Source: Bacillota bacterium
GTDB taxonomy: Bacteria; Armatimonadota; HRBIN16
Assembly: GCA_023511455.1 (NCBI GenBank)
Contig: JAIMBJ010000026.1
Coordinates: forward strand, 1 to 51,865
Direction: 5' to 3'
Length of the DNA: 51,865 bases
Positions 1-8,476 of the stretch are shown here, one piece after another. Each line of letters begins with the position of its first letter. Positions within the stretch are counted from its first letter, which is position 1. Both the position numbers and the translations under genes were made by a program. The notes under the pieces were generated by a model. It saw only the letters and a program-made list of their open reading frames with translations. It did not search any database and was not told where the DNA came from.

Positions 1-268
1 CGCACCACCCTCTGGTGTTTGCCACTCCAGTGAGTGGTCACCAGTTCCATCTGCTGAGCATAAGGCTTGTCCAAAAGCCCCCGCGTGGGGTCTACGAACG
101 CCTTCGCTTCCTGCCACAACGCCTCTGTGTCTAAAAAGTGAAGGCATCGTGCGCGGGAGAGTGTTGCCCTTCGGGTCGGCATCTGGCTGCTTCGGTGCAG
201 GTGAAGATCTTCTGGGCGGCAATGAGGAAGTGGATGTAGTCTAAATCATCACGTTTAGGTGGGTTCAT
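1..268 (-). pseudogene. Broken DDE-type transposase remnant, cut by window edge
   Basis: Reading leftwards from ATG at 268, the frame gives 45 residues beginning MNPPKRDDLDYIHFLIAAQ and ending at TAG (131-133). The next frame then continues from about 131 to the window edge with DTEALWQEAKAFVDPTRGLL, DKPYAQQMEL and THWSGKHQRVV. From memory of the family, these are consecutive parts of one IS4/IS701-like transposase N-terminus, so a frame-shifting lesion lies near 131-142. The join GLL-DKPY also seems to lack the short stretch that usually carries the first catalytic Asp. A weak AGAGGAG ribosome site lies upstream. The exact IS family is not assigned. Confidence 0.75.
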
Positions 269-312
269 TTTCTACAGCGCTCCTCTTGGCCGGCTTGCGT
301 TTTCATGTTATC

Positions 313-342
313 ATAGTATTGTCGATAGGGGTTCGCGGTCAA
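313..342 (-). promoter_or_regulatory. Possible transposase promoter at the IS end
   Basis: On the minus strand, TTGACC (342-337) is followed after 18 bp by TACTAT (318-313), a fair match to a sigma-70 promoter. The -35 box overlaps the inner edge of the terminal repeat and points at the transposase start at 268, a common arrangement in insertion sequences. Boxes were judged by eye only. Confidence 0.35.
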
Positions 343-356
343 CTGCGTAACTCCTA
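340..356. repeat. Terminal inverted repeat of the IS remnant
   Basis: CAACTGCGTAACTCCTA here is identical over 17/17 bases to the right end of the miniature element at 7193-7209, and 16/17 to the reverse complement of its left end at 7015-7031. It sits about 70 bp upstream of the transposase start, where an IS end is expected. The gene at 412 begins only 55 bp beyond it. Confidence 0.75.
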
Positions 357-411
357 TTGTAATCAGGCGTGTAAAACACGCACAAGATGAGAAGGAGGCA
401 GCCACGATGTA

Positions 412-2457
412 TTGCAAAAATCGCTTATCTACCCGCCCCTTACGGCACTGTGCCTCATGCCTTGCCTCCTGCTGACACCTCTGCAGGCACAAGACCTTTC
501 TATCACCCTGCTCAATGGCGATTGCGACGGCGATAACGAAGTGACCCTTTATGACTTTGGCATTTTGTCCTCTGCGTTTGGAAGCGTTCCCGGAGATCCC
601 AACTGGGACCCTCGCGCCGACTTGGATGGCGACCTTCAAGTAACCCTTTACGACTTTGCCATCCTTCAGGGCAACTTTGGGGCGATTGGCGCGCAGCCAT
701 TTGACCCCGCTTTGCCCCGGCAACCTGCTCTGCAGAGCGGCGGTTATGAGCTACAAGGTGTAGTGCAACTGGAGGGCTGGCAGGGCGAATCCAAACTCGT
801 ACGCATCGAGGCTCTGCAGGAAGATGACCCTCAGCAGGTAGTATACTATCTGGACAACGTGCTGACAGGTTCGTCTTTCACTCTTCGTCTTCCACAATCA
901 GGAGCGTGGTGGGTGAAGGTGACAGGTGTTTCGGGCTTTTTAGTGGCTCAACGTGCGGCGAAGCGAAGGTATCTGCGCACACCCCAGATGTGGGCTTTCT
1001 TTGTAACCCCTGGCGAAGGGGAGGCTTATGCAGACAGACGTTACGCCCCCCTTGCGCCCATTGGCGTTCATGTGAGGGTGGTGGACTACGACCTGGTCAC
1101 TTTTGCTTCTGCAGACAATAGCGAACTGCTGGTAAATCGCGAGCGGGCACAATCTCAAGACTTCTCTTGCACATGGCGAGTAGTCTCCGGTGGAGGAGTA
1201 ATTGTTCCAATAGGCCCTATAAATTCGACGTCCGCAGTATATTTTCCTCCTCTCTTGGAAGCGAACGAGCAGGAGCGAGAAGTAACTATCGAGTGTATCA
1301 TCACCGATAACTCGCCTGATCCTGCAAGAAGGGATGCTGACTGCGTCATCACGCAGCGTTTCCGTATAGTGAACCGTCCAACTGTGCACATAGGGGTGCA
1401 GGCTGTTGACTCTCAGGGGGAATCGATATCTGGCACACCGATGCCTTCGGGTCAATTGATGCCCGCATGTCTCAGATTTAGCGCGAGTAGCCGCAAAGGA
1501 GGATGGCAACTAGATCGTGTGGAGTGGCGTATCCCGTGGGGGACTGTATCAGCAGTATCCGCTGACGGTAGCACGGCAACGGCTGTACTATCGTTTCCGA
1601 TACCACGCGATGAAGAACACCGTCGATTTAGTTACGAGGCAGCAGCAACGTTTAGTATCACGCTTCCTCCCCCTGTCGGACGACTGGAGCACCGAGACGA
1701 AAAGGTTTCTGAACGGCTTCTGGGATTCGATATGACTGACCGATTCTCCTATAACGAGTTGCTGGATACCTCACGCGGGAGATCAATCGCAGGCGAGTTT
1801 TACGTGCCCAATTGGTTTCACAATCGGGCAGGGCACTGGGGCAACGTCATTCCCCGCTTCAACGAAGAGTACATCCACAACGGCGTCAGGTATCCAGTGG
1901 TGCACTGGGTGGACAGGGAGTGGTTTGAAGACCCCTGGGGCAACGAATTGGCAGCCCTCATGGATTGGGAAGGGCTACTGGCTCCTCGTGGTTTGCAGTA
2001 TAGCGAAATGTATCGTGGTCGCATCTACCTGTGCCGAGCGGTAATTCGGCACAGTCTCGAGAATAACCCTTACGGGCTTCGTACCGAGTGGATAGACTAC
2101 GTCGCGCGGATTGTCGCTCATGAATTTGCACACAGAGATCAGCTCATCGCTTCTTGGGGAGGGTTTGGAGATGCCCAAATTGGTTCTTACCCTAACTGGC
2201 GGCTTTTATCTCCTGATTATGACCGGGATGGCGACGGGCTGTCGAATGAGTATGAGGAACGAGTACAAGCTGTCTACCCCACGAATCCTAACGACCGCTG
2301 TGCGGTGCTGAAATGGTGGACAGGAGACCCGGGGGCGACGCACGCGTACTATACTGACCCGGAGATGTGTGCTCACCTTTGGGGCGAATGGGATTGCTAC
2401 CAAGTTGGCTCGTTGGACAACCGAGACTGGTCTGTCACAGGACGTCAAGACTACTAA
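412..2457 (+). CDS. Secreted protein: N-terminal dockerin-like pair, HEXXH motif
   Basis: The 681-residue protein opens with a signal peptide (hydrophobic core around LCLMPCLLL, likely cut after LQA). Two EF-hand/dockerin-like calcium loops follow at about residues 35-83 (GDCDGDNEVTLYDF and DLDGDLQVTLYDF). The middle is unassigned. Near the C-terminus, HEFAH at residues 570-574 fits a zinc-metallopeptidase HEXXH signature, followed by a calcium-type DRDGDGLSNEYE loop from residue 604. The third zinc ligand was not identified, so protease activity is a guess. In the sequence as given the only usable in-frame start is TTG at 412; an out-of-frame ATG at 407 is better placed for GGAGG (394-398). 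One extra A in the following A5 run would join that ATG to this frame. Confidence 0.8.
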   Translation: MQKSLIYPPLTALCLMPCLLLTPLQAQDLSITLLNGDCDGDNEVTLYDFGILSSAFGSVPGDPNWDPRADLDGDLQVTLYDFAILQGNFGAIGAQPFDPALPRQPALQSGGYELQGVVQLEGWQGESKLVRIEALQEDDPQQVVYYLDNVLTGSSFTLRLPQSGAWWVKVTGVSGFLVAQRAAKRRYLRTPQMWAFFVTPGEGEAYADRRYAPLAPIGVHVRVVDYDLVTFASADNSELLVNRERAQSQDFSCTWRVVSGGGVIVPIGPINSTSAVYFPPLLEANEQEREVTIECIITDNSPDPARRDADCVITQRFRIVNRPTVHIGVQAVDSQGESISGTPMPSGQLMPACLRFSASSRKGGWQLDRVEWRIPWGTVSAVSADGSTATAVLSFPIPRDEEHRRFSYEAAATFSITLPPPVGRLEHRDEKVSERLLGFDMTDRFSYNELLDTSRGRSIAGEFYVPNWFHNRAGHWGNVIPRFNEEYIHNGVRYPVVHWVDREWFEDPWGNELAALMDWEGLLAPRGLQYSEMYRGRIYLCRAVIRHSLENNPYGLRTEWIDYVARIVAHEFAHRDQLIASWGGFGDAQIGSYPNWRLLSPDYDRDGDGLSNEYEERVQAVYPTNPNDRCAVLKWWTGDPGATHAYYTDPEMCAHLWGEWDCYQVGSLDNRDWSVTGRQDY

Positions 2458-2474
2458 ACGAGGAGGTAAACGCC

Positions 2475-3899
2475 ATGAAACGCTTTGCGCTATTCCACAC
2501 GGCCGTGTTTGTGTTCGCAACGGCGCCGCTGGTGTGGGCAGACCTGCCGCCGGCAAAGGACCCGCTGCGACAACCGGCGATTATATTGCCCGAAACGCCC
2601 GCAGAATGGATAGAGATGTATTGCACTGCCCAGAAGAACCCTGCAGGTCTTCTGTGTTATCTGCGCGACCACGTGGCTTTCATGAACGAGCGTAAACAGA
2701 AGTCATTTTCCGTGTCGGAGACGACGCCTGATGAGAAGGAACAGCTGGGGCGCCGATGGTATGCGCTGACCTTGCTGGGAGATACTGCAGGTTCCGACAT
2801 CATCCCTGCCATTGAGGAGTTCATCGCTGCGCGCAAGGCACAAGGTGATACGATGACAGACTTTGACGTGGCGTTGGCTGAGGTAGTCATCGAGTGCATT
2901 CAAATGCGTGTCTCTGGGCGAGACACTTACATCGCGACGATGCTGGACTGGGTTCGCAACGGCGACAAAACCTACCCTGGGTCGGTAGACGAAAGAGGAC
3001 AACCTACCCGCAAAGGAAAGATGCGTGTCTGGCAAGCAGCTTGGGCGTTGGGACAGCGACGAGTGCCAGAGGCTGCACCGGTACTGGAGGCAAAGACCCA
3101 GGAGCCGTTGTGGATCGCTGGTATATATGGTTTTCCGCTTATCCGTGCGCTGGCACAAATTGGTGACAGGAACACTATGAAAACCATTGCCCATGCCTGC
3201 TATTTCAGAGGATTATTCGATCGCTTATTCCGCTGGAACTCATTGTGCCCGGGTGAGGTGGACCCTGTGTGGACTTACTGGCAGATGCGGACGCAAGGCA
3301 TGAGCCTTCCCCAGACAATTGAGACGATGCTGGGCGCGCTTGGGGGCGATGAGCTTGACGTGTATGCCCACAAGGTGTTGGAAGCGCTAGGAGACACAAG
3401 TGTTCCCTATCTAATCGATGCCCTTCAGCACCCCAGGGGGAAGGACCCTATACGTTGCCTGAAGATAGTAGCATTGGTTCTGGGTAACTTAAGGGCGAGG
3501 CAAGCGGTTGAGCCCCTGCGCGGGCTGTTAAGAGAGGCATTGGGCGGAGGCGACATCAAGCTTGGTATCGAAGCCGCCATCGCCCTCGGCAAAATCGGTG
3601 ACCCTTCCGTGTTACCAGAACTGCTGTCTGCAGCGCAAAGCACCGACTTTTACTTCCAAGCAAGCGCTATCCGCGCGTTAGGATACCTTGGTGACCCTCG
3701 TGCCGAGCCTCTGTTACTGGAGTTGTTGACCACCCATCCAGAGGCTAACGTCCGCTACGGCGCAGCGGAGGCGTTGCGCACGGTGGGCACGGCTTCTGCG
3801 ATGCCTGTTTTGGAACAAAGGTTGCAAATGGAGACGGACAGGGGCACGCGCGGACAGATAGGGACCACCCTGCAAACCCTGCGCCAGAAGGTACGCTGA
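2475..3899 (+). CDS. Secreted HEAT-repeat protein
   Basis: The start is ATG 2475, preceded by GAGGAGG with good spacing; a longer frame would begin inside the upstream gene. The 474-residue product has a signal peptide ending near VWADLPP. The C-terminal half carries helical repeats of the HEAT/PBS-lyase type, seen as recurring ALGxIGDPSVLPxLL and ALGYLGDPRAEPLLLELL patterns (about residues 300-470). Such repeats form protein-binding scaffolds, and no enzymatic motif was seen. It starts 17 bp after the dockerin-like gene on the same strand, so the two are probably co-transcribed. The specific partner is unknown. Confidence 0.8.
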   Translation: MKRFALFHTAVFVFATAPLVWADLPPAKDPLRQPAIILPETPAEWIEMYCTAQKNPAGLLCYLRDHVAFMNERKQKSFSVSETTPDEKEQLGRRWYALTLLGDTAGSDIIPAIEEFIAARKAQGDTMTDFDVALAEVVIECIQMRVSGRDTYIATMLDWVRNGDKTYPGSVDERGQPTRKGKMRVWQAAWALGQRRVPEAAPVLEAKTQEPLWIAGIYGFPLIRALAQIGDRNTMKTIAHACYFRGLFDRLFRWNSLCPGEVDPVWTYWQMRTQGMSLPQTIETMLGALGGDELDVYAHKVLEALGDTSVPYLIDALQHPRGKDPIRCLKIVALVLGNLRARQAVEPLRGLLREALGGGDIKLGIEAAIALGKIGDPSVLPELLSAAQSTDFYFQASAIRALGYLGDPRAEPLLLELLTTHPEANVRYGAAEALRTVGTASAMPVLEQRLQMETDRGTRGQIGTTLQTLRQKVR

Positions 3900-3991
3900 G
3901 GTTTCTCAAAAGGCACGCCTCGCAGCGCCAGGGGTGAGACAGGAGTGCCGCCCCGAAGCACTGCCAGGCGTTTTCTCCCTGAACCGGCTTG

Positions 3992-6991
3992 CTACCCTTT
4001 CACCACGCCGATAGGACGCAGACGGGCGACCTTGCGGGAGATACCCACGCCTTCACACACGTCTACCACGTTTGCCACGTCCTTGTAGGCGTAAGAAGCC
4101 TCTTCTGCCAGTGTGGCTTTGTTCTGGGCGCGCACGTAGATGCCTTTCTCCGCCAGCTCCTGGGCGATGTTGCGACCCTGCGCCTCACGCATCGCGCCAT
4201 GCCGGCTCATCATGCGTCCCGCGCCGTGACAGGTGGAGCCAAAGGTCTCACGCATAGCGGTTACCGTGCCCACCAGTATGAAGGAGTACCGCCCCATGTC
4301 GCCCGGAATCAGCACCGGTTGACCCACATGGCGATACACCTCTGGCACAGCGGGGTGTCCGGGACCGAAGGCGCGAGTGGCTCCCTTGCGGTGCACGCAT
4401 ACCGCCTTGACTTTGCCGTTTATCTCGTGTTCCTCTATCTTGGCGATGTTGTGTGCCACGTCGTATATCTGATGCATACCCAGGTCCTGCGGCTTGCTGC
4501 CGAATACCTTTGCAAAGGCCTGCCGCACCCAGTGCGCAATTGCCTGGCGGTTTGCCCAGGCGAAGTTCGCCGCGCACGCCATTGCCGTCAGGTAGTCCTC
4601 GCCTTCTTCAGAGGTAATGGGGGCGCAGGCGAGCTGGCGGTCGGGCAGTTCGATGCCGTACTTCTTCTGCGCTTTTTGCATGACGTCCAGATAGTCATCG
4701 CAGGTCTGGTGTCCAAAGCCACGCGAGCCGGTGTGTATCATCACCGTAATCTGTCCCACCTGAGTGATGCCGAAGGCCTCGGCGACTTTGGCGTCGTAGA
4801 TTTCGTCCACCACCTGTATCTCTAGGAAGTGGTTGCCGCCGCCCAGTGTGCCCAGCTGCGTCTTTCCCCGCTCGATGGCGCGATTGGAGATGTTGGACGG
4901 CTCGGGCGGAAGCAGTCCGGTGAGGGTGGTGCTTTGCTCGCTGCGCTCGATGTCCTCCTCCCAGCCGTAGCCGTGTTCGATCATCCAGATGGCGCCTTTG
5001 CGCATCACCTCGCGCAGCTCCTGCGGGTTGACCTTGATCAACCCCTCGCCCTTCAGCCCTGCGGGAACATCGCGGAAAATCTGGTCCACCAGCTCCTTAA
5101 TGCGCGGCTGTACCTCATCCATCGTCAGGTCGGTTCGCAACATGCGGACCCCACAGTTCGAGACCACGAAACCATTCGCCACGAAGTTATGGTCAGGATG
5201 CATTACAGTCAGGTCATAGACCTCTTTGACATCCTGTACGGGTGTAATGCGGGCAATGCTGTCCCACACCATGCCGCTGGATTCAATTCCCGCAGTTGCC
5301 TCCTTGAGGTATTCTGGGAAGGTGGGAAACTGCTTGGGCACTCGAGGTGTTCGGTTCGGGTTTTCGTAGATGCTGCGCTCAATAAACCGCTGGCTGACGC
5401 CGAGCGGTTGCAGGTTTTCGGTAATCTCTTGCAGAGTTTTGCCCTGATTGTGCATCCGCAGCGCGGTGAGGGATGCCTGCTGACGGGCTCTGACTACCTG
5501 AATTTTACGCTTTACGTACTGTGCTGCCGCGTTTGCCAATGCTCGGCGCGCGCGATTATACTCGAAACCAACCTGTGACCATAATCGCAATAGGTTTTCG
5601 GGGTCATTGCGGATAAGGAGTTTGAACCGCACGGAAACGTCCCCTTGTTCATTGACCTGTTCTACTTCCTCACGTAGGGGATGTACTTCTATTTCGAACT
5701 CGCGAAGCATGTTCGCTATCTGCAGAAGGAACCGTCTGCCGCTTTCCGCCTGGGGTGGTCTCTTGCTCATCGAAAGCGTGGGATACTGGAAGTGATGTAC
5801 GTGTCCCGGCAGGGGGGCAGGAGCATTCATCTCAGCGCCAAAGAGCGCTGCGAGGAATAGCCGTTTCTGCCACCTGGGCGCGCGCTGCAGCCACGACGGC
5901 ACCTCGTATGCCTGCTCTGTCTTTTTGCCAACAGGTGCCCCCAGGGCTGCCATGACCAGCGCAAAACCCGTGCTAACCACCTTAAAAGCGCATTCCTGGT
6001 ATTCAAAGTGTACCTTCTTGTGGGGTTTCACAATGGAGTGTTGGCGCAACCTGCGGTAGACCTGCGAGGGAGTGATACCGACACGCTTTAGGTCGCGGCG
6101 GATGTCCTCCAGGTCCGCTTCTTTTCCGTAAAACCAGGTGACGCCTTTCCCGGTTTTGCCTTCGAAATAGAGCGTGCCATCACCCATCAAGTAGCCTAGC
6201 AGCTTGATGAAGAAGGGTGTGGCGGGCGAGTCGTATCGCAATGGAAGAATCTTCAGTCGTCTCAAGTATCTGAGTATTTGCTCGCCACGGTTTCCCGCCT
6301 CCACGTCACCCAGGTCCTTTAAGCGATGGATGATGTCCTCTTCATCAAGAATAACCTCGTCACCGGGCTGTTCGTAGGGAACCCCTTCGAAAGGATACAG
6401 GGCGATGACGTCTCCAACCTTCAGCTCCTGCAAGGGCTTCATTCCGCTCGGGGTTAAGAAGGGGTGTTCCACGCTTGCCCGAATCACATCCCCTGCCTCT
6501 GTACAAATCTCATAGACAGGGTTATCCGCGCGCGCTTTGATGTAAGCGCCGATACTTGCTGTGTCGGACGATTTTCGGGAGAACACCTGGCAGATAATCG
6601 TCTCTTGGTGCCACCGGTGCTGCAGGTCGCCAATGGTCAGGGTGTAGCCATGCTCGCAGAGAACTCGTGTTTCCTCAGTTAAGCAGTTGATGTCAAAGCC
6701 AACCCCTCCAGGTGACACTACACCCTCTTTGATATCCATTGCCGCTACTCCACCAATGGGGAAGCCGTAGCCCCAGTGGATGTCGGGCATGGCGATGGAG
6801 TAGCTCTGAATACCCGGCAGGGTGGCGACGTTTGCTACCTGCTCCGGAGACTGGTCCTGAACAATCTGTTCGACTAACTGCGCGCTGGCGTAGATGATGC
6901 CGTCCACGCGCATGCCGTTTTTGTAGTCCTTGGGAATGCGCCAGCGATAGGTATCAATCCGCTCTAATTTGCCCTCCCACTTTTCGCTCAT
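3992..6991 (-). CDS. rtcB: RtcB 3'-phosphate RNA ligase precursor with intein
   Basis: This encodes a 999-residue precursor: 102 residues of N-extein, a 510-residue intein and 387 residues of C-extein, giving a 489-residue ligase, normal for RtcB. RtcB joins RNA 2',3'-cyclic or 3'-phosphate ends to 5'-OH using GTP and Mn2+, acting in tRNA splicing or RNA repair. The C-extein has GGGNHF, HTGSRGFGHQ and STCHGAGR; His922 of the precursor corresponds to the guanylylated histidine. ATG 6991 is chosen because GGAGG lies 9 nt upstream; a GTG at 7000 would overlap that site. The gene runs convergent with the HEAT-repeat gene. No archease gene is adjacent. The miniature element at 7015-7209 lies immediately upstream. 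Confidence 0.95.
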   Translation of the reverse strand: MSEKWEGKLERIDTYRWRIPKDYKNGMRVDGIIYASAQLVEQIVQDQSPEQVANVATLPGIQSYSIAMPDIHWGYGFPIGGVAAMDIKEGVVSPGGVGFDINCLTEETRVLCEHGYTLTIGDLQHRWHQETIICQVFSRKSSDTASIGAYIKARADNPVYEICTEAGDVIRASVEHPFLTPSGMKPLQELKVGDVIALYPFEGVPYEQPGDEVILDEEDIIHRLKDLGDVEAGNRGEQILRYLRRLKILPLRYDSPATPFFIKLLGYLMGDGTLYFEGKTGKGVTWFYGKEADLEDIRRDLKRVGITPSQVYRRLRQHSIVKPHKKVHFEYQECAFKVVSTGFALVMAALGAPVGKKTEQAYEVPSWLQRAPRWQKRLFLAALFGAEMNAPAPLPGHVHHFQYPTLSMSKRPPQAESGRRFLLQIANMLREFEIEVHPLREEVEQVNEQGDVSVRFKLLIRNDPENLLRLWSQVGFEYNRARRALANAAAQYVKRKIQVVRARQQASLTALRMHNQGKTLQEITENLQPLGVSQRFIERSIYENPNRTPRVPKQFPTFPEYLKEATAGIESSGMVWDSIARITPVQDVKEVYDLTVMHPDHNFVANGFVVSNCGVRMLRTDLTMDEVQPRIKELVDQIFRDVPAGLKGEGLIKVNPQELREVMRKGAIWMIEHGYGWEEDIERSEQSTTLTGLLPPEPSNISNRAIERGKTQLGTLGGGNHFLEIQVVDEIYDAKVAEAFGITQVGQITVMIHTGSRGFGHQTCDDYLDVMQKAQKKYGIELPDRQLACAPITSEEGEDYLTAMACAANFAWANRQAIAHWVRQAFAKVFGSKPQDLGMHQIYDVAHNIAKIEEHEINGKVKAVCVHRKGATRAFGPGHPAVPEVYRHVGQPVLIPGDMGRYSFILVGTVTAMRETFGSTCHGAGRMMSRHGAMREAQGRNIAQELAEKGIYVRAQNKATLAEEASYAYKDVANVVDVCEGVGISRKVARLRPIGVVKG
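5156..6685 (-). other. Intein within RtcB, LAGLIDADG-type
   Basis: The intein begins with Cys103 (CLTEETRVL, block A), directly after extein GFDIN, and ends VVSN directly before extein CGVRML. Block B is recognisable as SVEHPFLTP and block F as the region up to HNFVANGF. A dodecapeptide homing-endonuclease motif, LLGYLMGDG, has its Asp at residue 271 of the precursor; a second one, FLAALFGAEM, has Glu in the acidic position. The penultimate residue is Ser rather than the usual His. The reading frame is open throughout, so splicing competence is likely; endonuclease activity is uncertain. Confidence 0.9.
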
Positions 6992-7009
6992 ACCACTCAC
7001 CTCCCCAAC

Positions 7010-7214
7010 AGCATTAGGAATTACGCAGTTGAAAGACTATCCGGAAGTTTCCGATGTAACACGCCATCTTCTGTCATTCTGAGCGGAGCGAAGAATCTCG
7101 TTTACCGGGCTGAGATGCTTCGCTTTCGCTCAGCATGACAGGAAAGTGTCTTTGCAATCACTGAAAAAGCGTGACTCGTTAGATGTTCATCGCAACTGCG
7201 TAACTCCTAAGCAT
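7010..7214. mobile_element. 195-bp miniature inverted-repeat element with target duplication
   Basis: The element spans 7015-7209. Its ends are TAGGAATTACGCAGTTG (7015-7031) and CAACTGCGTAACTCCTA (7193-7209), complementary at 16 of 17 positions. It is flanked by a perfect 5-bp direct repeat, AGCAT (7010-7014 and 7210-7214), the expected target-site duplication. There is no coding sequence inside, so it is non-autonomous. The right end is identical to the IS end at 340-356, which points to that transposase type as the mover. It fills the 344-bp gap upstream of rtcB. Confidence 0.85.
7071..7141. repeat. REP-like imperfect palindrome inside the miniature element
   Basis: CTGTCATTCTGAGCGGAGCG (7071-7090) pairs with the region ending CGCTCAGCATGACAG (7126-7140). 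The arms are about 30 nt with few mismatches and a short loop, so RNA from either strand would fold into a long hairpin. The TCATTCTGAGCG/AGCGAAG wording resembles dispersed palindromes common in bacterial genomes (recognised from memory). Confidence 0.75.
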
Positions 7215-7335
7215 ATTATACTCCAAGCTGGACAAAGTTTATGGAGCAATGGAAAGCAACGCGTCTGTGGACATAAAATAGTGAAGGGCACAGAGCGTTT
7301 CCTCTGTACCCTCCCCATCTGCCGCTGGAGCGGTG

Positions 7336-8412
7336 TCAGCGCAGTATCGGTTCCGGACTGGACCCGACCTCCGTGATGATCCACTCGCTGCCCATGCGCT
7401 CGACGGTGTAGCTGATGTAGGTGGTGCGTATCTGCCCATCTTCGTCCTCGTATACGTGCTGTCCGTACAGCACGTAGGCGTCGTTTGTCCGCTTGCGGAT
7501 TTCGTCAAAGGCGAAGCGCACCGTGCGCGTGTTGCGCATGGCATCTATCGTCATGGTGAAGTAATCCTCTGCGGGTATAGAGTAGGCGTACTTACCGCGC
7601 AGGTACACTGCCACAAACATATCGAAGCGCAGGTGTCGGCGTATCAGGTCGGGACTATTGTATCGCCATGCGCGCTGGATATCGCCGATGGTCACGTCCA
7701 GCCGCGAGGGCAGGTTGCGCTCCAGATAGTAGCTCTCGCGGTAGGTGAACACCGGCACTTCCACGAAGACCGGTCGCTCTATCACCACAATGCGCTCGGT
7801 CGAGATATACGCGGGCATTGTGGGATAAAACACGTACACCGACGGACAGACGCGGTACGGCTCGTACACACGCATATAGAAACCGTACGCCACGCCGCGC
7901 GGATAGTGACGCCGGTACTGGTCGTTGACCGGCGGGAAGTAAATCTTCGGCTGCCATTCGCCGGTTCGTCGTGCGAGGTTAATCATGCCGTTGCTGGACG
8001 GGCGTGGGCGGTTGCCGAACGGTGTTTCCATCTCTGGAGGATACACCCAGTACTCGCCTGGCCCAACCGGCGGCTGGTTGTTGCGTCCGCTGGGTTGTGG
8101 ACGATTGCCCGGCGCAGTTGGCGAAGGATTATTGGACGGCTGGCGCGTCGGGGCAGGTGCAGGGGTGTTGTTTCCTCGCTTGCGGAAAAGGTCGTTGGTG
8201 TCGGAGTTGCTGTTGCCGGGGGATACAGACGGCGCGCTGCGTCCATCGCTCTTGCTGGGCGCCGGCTTGTCGTCGGACTTGCTCTTGCCGCTTTCGGTCT
8301 TCTTAAACAGCTTGCCGAGGTCGTCTGCGGACGCAGGCACTGCCATCGCCACACCGATGGCGATCACCGCAGCCGCTATCAGCAATCTCCAGCGGGAGAC
8401 CAGAGTTTTCAT
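7336..8412 (-). CDS. Exported protein with Pro/Ser/Asn-rich linker, unknown function
   Basis: ATG 8412 follows GGGAGGG by 8 nt and opens a clear signal peptide (core LLIAAAVIAIGVAMAVPASA). The 358-residue product then has a low-complexity Ser/Pro/Asn/Lys stretch (about residues 30-115), a Tyr/Pro-rich middle, and a compact C-terminal domain of roughly 110 residues. That domain contains GDIQRAWRYNSPDLI and ends SEWIITEVGSSP; its pattern recalls NTF2-like/SnoaL folds, but this is only an impression. No catalytic motif was found. It lies 64 bp downstream of the propeller gene on the same strand, so joint transcription is possible. Confidence 0.7.
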   Translation of the reverse strand: MKTLVSRWRLLIAAAVIAIGVAMAVPASADDLGKLFKKTESGKSKSDDKPAPSKSDGRSAPSVSPGNSNSDTNDLFRKRGNNTPAPAPTRQPSNNPSPTAPGNRPQPSGRNNQPPVGPGEYWVYPPEMETPFGNRPRPSSNGMINLARRTGEWQPKIYFPPVNDQYRRHYPRGVAYGFYMRVYEPYRVCPSVYVFYPTMPAYISTERIVVIERPVFVEVPVFTYRESYYLERNLPSRLDVTIGDIQRAWRYNSPDLIRRHLRFDMFVAVYLRGKYAYSIPAEDYFTMTIDAMRNTRTVRFAFDEIRKRTNDAYVLYGQHVYEDEDGQIRTTYISYTVERMGSEWIITEVGSSPEPILR

Positions 8413-8476
8413 GGGAACACCCTCCCTTCCAGTGCTTACACTAATTAGACTGTTCCACATCTCGCCGGGTTACATA

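Noticed and set aside
407-475. 22-codon leader peptide from ATG 407
   Set aside because: It has a good ribosome site, but its sequence shifted by one base equals the signal peptide of the long frame, so an indel or alternative start explains it better than a regulatory leader peptide.
3989-4825. Long + strand open frame opposite rtcB
   Set aside because: It is antisense to strongly conserved RtcB sequence, has no ribosome site and gives His/Val-rich low-similarity protein; it reflects GC-rich codon use of the real gene.
7333-8448. Open frame opposite the exported Pro/Ser-rich protein gene
   Set aside because: The minus-strand frame has a ribosome site and clear signal peptide; the + frame has neither.
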